Shown: positions 61,791 to 64,000 of the stretch, piece by piece
How positions within the stretch are numbered: the first letter of the stretch is position 1
Layout: each line of letters opens with the position of its first letter
Source: Desulfoscipio sp. XC116
GTDB lineage: Bacteria > Bacillota > Desulfotomaculia > Desulfotomaculales > Desulfallaceae
Assembly (NCBI RefSeq): GCF_039851975.1
Contig: NZ_CP156660.1
Span: 744,001-808,000 of the forward strand
Length of the DNA: 64,000 bases
Reading direction: 5' to 3'
Notes under the pieces: generated by a model
What the model saw: the letters and a program-made list of their open reading frames with translations, nothing else
What the model was told of the DNA's origin: nothing
Databases searched by the model: none
Made by a program: the position numbers and the translations under genes

Positions 61791-62507
61791 ATGCAGCTGG
61801 ATGTAAATAGTCCAATTCCTTTACACGCACAATTAAAAGAGATATTAATCAAGGAAATTAAAAGCGGAAATCTCTTGGACAGAATTCCAAGTGAACGAGA
61901 GTTAATGGAAAGATTCAATGTTAGCAGAACGACGGTTCGGGAAGCTATTTCTACTTTAGTTAATGAACATATAGTTGAGAAAATTCATGGGAAAGGTACT
62001 TTTATTACGTCACATTCCGTCAACGAATGGTTAGGTAGTTTAAGTAGTGTAACAGAAACCATTGAGAAAATGGGCATGGAACCTGGTATAAAATTACTTT
62101 TCCAGGGAATTCAGTCTGACCCTGAAATCGGAAGAATATTGGGAGTTCAAGAGTTCTATGTAATTGAAAGATTACGATATGCGGATAGAGAACCTATTGC
62201 GATTGAAAGAAATTACTATCCTTTAGAAATAGGGTTAAAGTTTAAAGAATACGATTTGAATAAGATTGCACTATATTCCGTTTTGGAAGAGCATGGAATA
62301 CTTTACCAGGCAGAAGAATTAATTACTTCAAGTATGCCGACCGAAGAGGAAACGAAATTATTAGATATCTTGGATGGAACCGGAAATTCAAGCGTGTTAG
62401 CTATTGAAAGAGTCACATCGGATTCAGCGGGGAACACCGTAGAGTATTACAAAGCTGTTTATCGTGCAGATCGGTATGCCTTTCATATAAAATTATTTAG
62501 AAAATAA
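61791..62507 (+). CDS. GntR/HutC-family repressor with UTRA domain
   Basis: A 238-residue regulator: N-terminal winged helix (about 1-72) with PLHAQLKEILIKEIKSGNLL and the recognition region MERFNVSRTTVREAISTLV, then a UTRA ligand-binding domain (about 90-236) with VIERLRYADREPIAIERNYY and SSVLAIERVTSD. GAGGTGA favours ATG 61791. It lies upstream of an MFS transporter gene whose leader contains a palindrome. It probably represses that gene until a small organic ligand binds. Confidence 0.92.
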   Translation: MQLDVNSPIPLHAQLKEILIKEIKSGNLLDRIPSERELMERFNVSRTTVREAISTLVNEHIVEKIHGKGTFITSHSVNEWLGSLSSVTETIEKMGMEPGIKLLFQGIQSDPEIGRILGVQEFYVIERLRYADREPIAIERNYYPLEIGLKFKEYDLNKIALYSVLEEHGILYQAEELITSSMPTEEETKLLDILDGTGNSSVLAIERVTSDSAGNTVEYYKAVYRADRYAFHIKLFRK

Positions 62508-62580
62508 GAAAAACCTAATTTTTAGAAAAATTATTAAAATGTTGGGCTTCTAATCTTTGTGAAAAAAATAATATTCATCA

Positions 62581-62609
62581 TTGACATTTCAATTAATAAC
62601 AGATAGTAT
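62581..62609 (+). promoter_or_regulatory. Sigma-A-type promoter of the MFS gene
   Basis: TTGACA (62581-62586), 17-nt spacer and TAGTAT (62604-62609): perfect -35 and 4 of 6 at -10. It lies about 190 nt before the MFS start codon and just before the palindrome. Confidence 0.6.
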
Positions 62610-62631
62610 GAATTTAAGTTAACTGGTACGT

Positions 62632-62643
62632 ACGTCATGACGT
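62632..62643. promoter_or_regulatory. 12-bp palindrome, candidate GntR operator
   Basis: ACGTCATGACGT is a perfect palindrome about 22 nt after the -10 element; GGTACGTACGT directly before it forms a second, overlapping palindrome (ACGTACGT). A repressor bound there would block transcription. HutC-type repressors use such short GT...AC palindromes. Confidence 0.5.
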
Positions 62644-62801
62644 GTGGTAGTTTTTCTTTTTATTGGATCTCATAACCTTTAAAGCAGCTCATTTTGTGCA
62701 TATGTTCACAAAGACACTTAGTTAAAGGAGGCAGGATAGTTTTCATAATTAATTAACTGAACTGAGCGCCTTTTATAACCGATAAAAAGGAGGTACAAAA
62801 A

Positions 62802-64000
62802 ATGAGCAATTCTAAAATGGTAGAGGCCAATTTACTTTCAAGGTTAGATCGCCTTCCTATTACTAGAAGTATTGTTGGTATTATGGTAATGCTTGTTATA
62901 GCGTGGATTGTTGAAGCTTTTGATATAGGAGTAGTTGGTCAGACAGTTCTTATCCTTAAAGAGTTATGGAATTTAGACCCAAGTAGTGTAGGTCTGTTGG
63001 GGACCTCCTCTACCGTTGGGGTTGTTATTGGCGTGTATTTCGCGGGCCGCTTAATGGACAAGTATGGACGTAAAAAAGTTCTTCTTATCGGCGTTGCCTG
63101 GTTCTGCTTCTTTACCCTAATCGGTGTCGTTTTCCCTAATCTCTATTGGATTGTTGCGATGAGGTTTATAGCTGGTTTAGGAGAAGGCGCGGTTTTTCCC
63201 ATCCCGTATCTTCTTATCTCCGAGTTTGTAGGAGCGAAAAGAAGAGGAACAGTAGTATGCTGGCTTAATGCCGGTTTGTGTGCGGCATATGTTCTTCCTA
63301 ATCTTGTAGGAGCATGGGCGATTTCCACTTTCCCTTTGGATTTTGCTTGGCGGGTTGCCTTTATCGTAGGTGGTATACCAATTGTATTTGTCATTTTGTA
63401 TAAGCTATGGCTTCCTGAATCGCCGCGTTGGCTTTTGCAGCAAGGACGTATTGAAGAAGTTAGAAAATTAGTCCACAAACTTGAAGATGAAGCCGGGTTA
63501 GCTCATGATGAAAAGATTGTCAACCAGGGAATTCTTCAATCCCTGCAAAGTGACGGGAGCAAGAAAAATAAGGTTGGAATAGCGGATCTCTTTAAGAAAC
63601 CATATCTTTCACGGAGCCTTATTGCCTGGGGATTATATACGGCAACAATGATCTGTTGGTATGCAATGCTTGTATATGCTCCGACAATATTTTCCACTAA
63701 AGGTTTTGCGATGGAAAATGCAGTTCTATTTACCGGGATAATGATGGTTATCGGTGGTATTGGAGAGGTCGTGATTGGTTATCTATCCGATAAATATGGC
63801 CGCAAACCCGTCTATTTCTTCTTCAGTATCTTTGCTGCTGTTGGATTGGTAGGGTTGGCACAGGTTACTTCCTTTACAGGACTGGTAGTTGCCGGATTCA
63901 TCGCTGCGTTCTTCGGCTTTGGTACCTTACCGGTAGCTAAAATTTACATGGCGGAACAATATCCCACCTCTATGCGTGGTGCGGGCAGCGGTATGGGAGA
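62802..64000 (+). CDS. MFS transporter, sugar-porter/metabolite:H+ symporter type (3' end outside window)
   Basis: The frame is open to the last base, giving the first 399 residues. AAAGGAGGT precedes ATG 62802. About ten of twelve helices are visible; GRLMDKYGRKKVLLIG in the helix 2-3 loop and its repeat GYLSDKYGRKPVYFF, with RFIAGLGEGAVFPIPYLLIS and LPESPRWLLQQGRIEEV before the central loop, are signatures of the sugar/acid MFS branch. It should import an organic substrate with protons. The adjacent GntR gene and operator suggest substrate induction. Confidence 0.9.
   Translation, partial: MSNSKMVEANLLSRLDRLPITRSIVGIMVMLVIAWIVEAFDIGVVGQTVLILKELWNLDPSSVGLLGTSSTVGVVIGVYFAGRLMDKYGRKKVLLIGVAWFCFFTLIGVVFPNLYWIVAMRFIAGLGEGAVFPIPYLLISEFVGAKRRGTVVCWLNAGLCAAYVLPNLVGAWAISTFPLDFAWRVAFIVGGIPIVFVILYKLWLPESPRWLLQQGRIEEVRKLVHKLEDEAGLAHDEKIVNQGILQSLQSDGSKKNKVGIADLFKKPYLSRSLIAWGLYTATMICWYAMLVYAPTIFSTKGFAMENAVLFTGIMMVIGGIGEVVIGYLSDKYGRKPVYFFFSIFAAVGLVGLAQVTSFTGLVVAGFIAAFFGFGTLPVAKIYMAEQYPTSMRGAGSGMG

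Noticed and set aside
1-64000. tRNA, rRNA or CRISPR arrays
   Set aside because: No T-loop-like tRNA ends, rRNA strings or regularly spaced direct repeats were noticed.

Overview
The window reads as chromosomal DNA of an anaerobic, probably spore-forming Gram-positive bacterium of the Desulfotomaculum/Pelotomaculum (Peptococcaceae) type. The support is indirect: strong AGGAGG-type ribosome sites with frequent GTG and TTG starts, an LiaIHFSR-like envelope-stress operon, EcsAB, CotH, sigma-54 control, system II cytochrome c maturation, a cobalamin riboswitch, and many acyl-CoA enzymes. No rRNA, tRNA or CRISPR array was seen.

Layout. 1-3.8 kb: end of a sensor kinase, a DUF2975/Xre pair with a palindromic candidate operator, and a B12-binding-type radical SAM enzyme. 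4.2-9.6 kb (minus): a five-gene operon of VTC-type polyphosphate polymerase, DUF4956 membrane protein, CotH-like kinase, OmpR-type regulator and sensor kinase. 9.65-10.1 kb: a non-coding stretch with a strong hairpin, a candidate GEMM (c-di-GMP-I-like) RNA and a transposase relic. 10.2-16.6 kb: cobalamin riboswitch, a lipoprotein fusing an FMN-attachment domain to a corrinoid-type binding protein, its permease and ATPase, then a pentaheme NapC/NirT-like cytochrome with ResB and CcsA. 16.7-20.8 kb (minus): LiaI-PspA/LiaH-LiaF-LiaS-LiaR, with a terminator after liaH. 21.2-28.1 kb: ECF sigma/anti-sigma, BASS transporter, DUF2007 protein, topoisomerase III and Fe/Mn superoxide dismutase.

28.8-40.0 kb is a catabolic island. 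A PAS-AAA-Fis sigma-54 activator lies next to a well-formed -24/-12 promoter that precedes an MFS carrier, an acyl-CoA ligase, BCCP, MaoC hydratase, carboxyltransferase, crotonase, an HMG-CoA-lyase-like enzyme and acetoacetyl-CoA synthetase. This order resembles the leucine/isovalerate route (acyl-CoA, carboxylation, hydration, cleavage, acetoacetate activation). No acyl-CoA dehydrogenase or biotin carboxylase is encoded here, and the lyase lacks the usual catalytic cysteine. 40.3-52.9 kb: an FtsA-like ATPase with C-terminal beta-grasp-like repeats, an Lhr helicase, a flavoprotein, a secreted DUF4163-type protein and a MacA-MacB efflux system.

52.9-58.2 kb is a graveyard of mobile and broken DNA: an IS21-like or MITE-like relic with inverted ends, a truncated and frameshifted SPASM protein, pieces of a second macB, a group II intron 5' fragment, an intact ParE/Phd toxin-antitoxin pair, an FtsX relic, and frameshifted mobile-element genes. 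58.2-61.0 kb (minus): EcsAB preceded by a previously unlisted 58-codon membrane peptide gene, and a DUF5320 protein. 61.8-64.0 kb: a GntR/UTRA repressor, a promoter with a palindromic operator, and an MFS transporter cut by the window edge.
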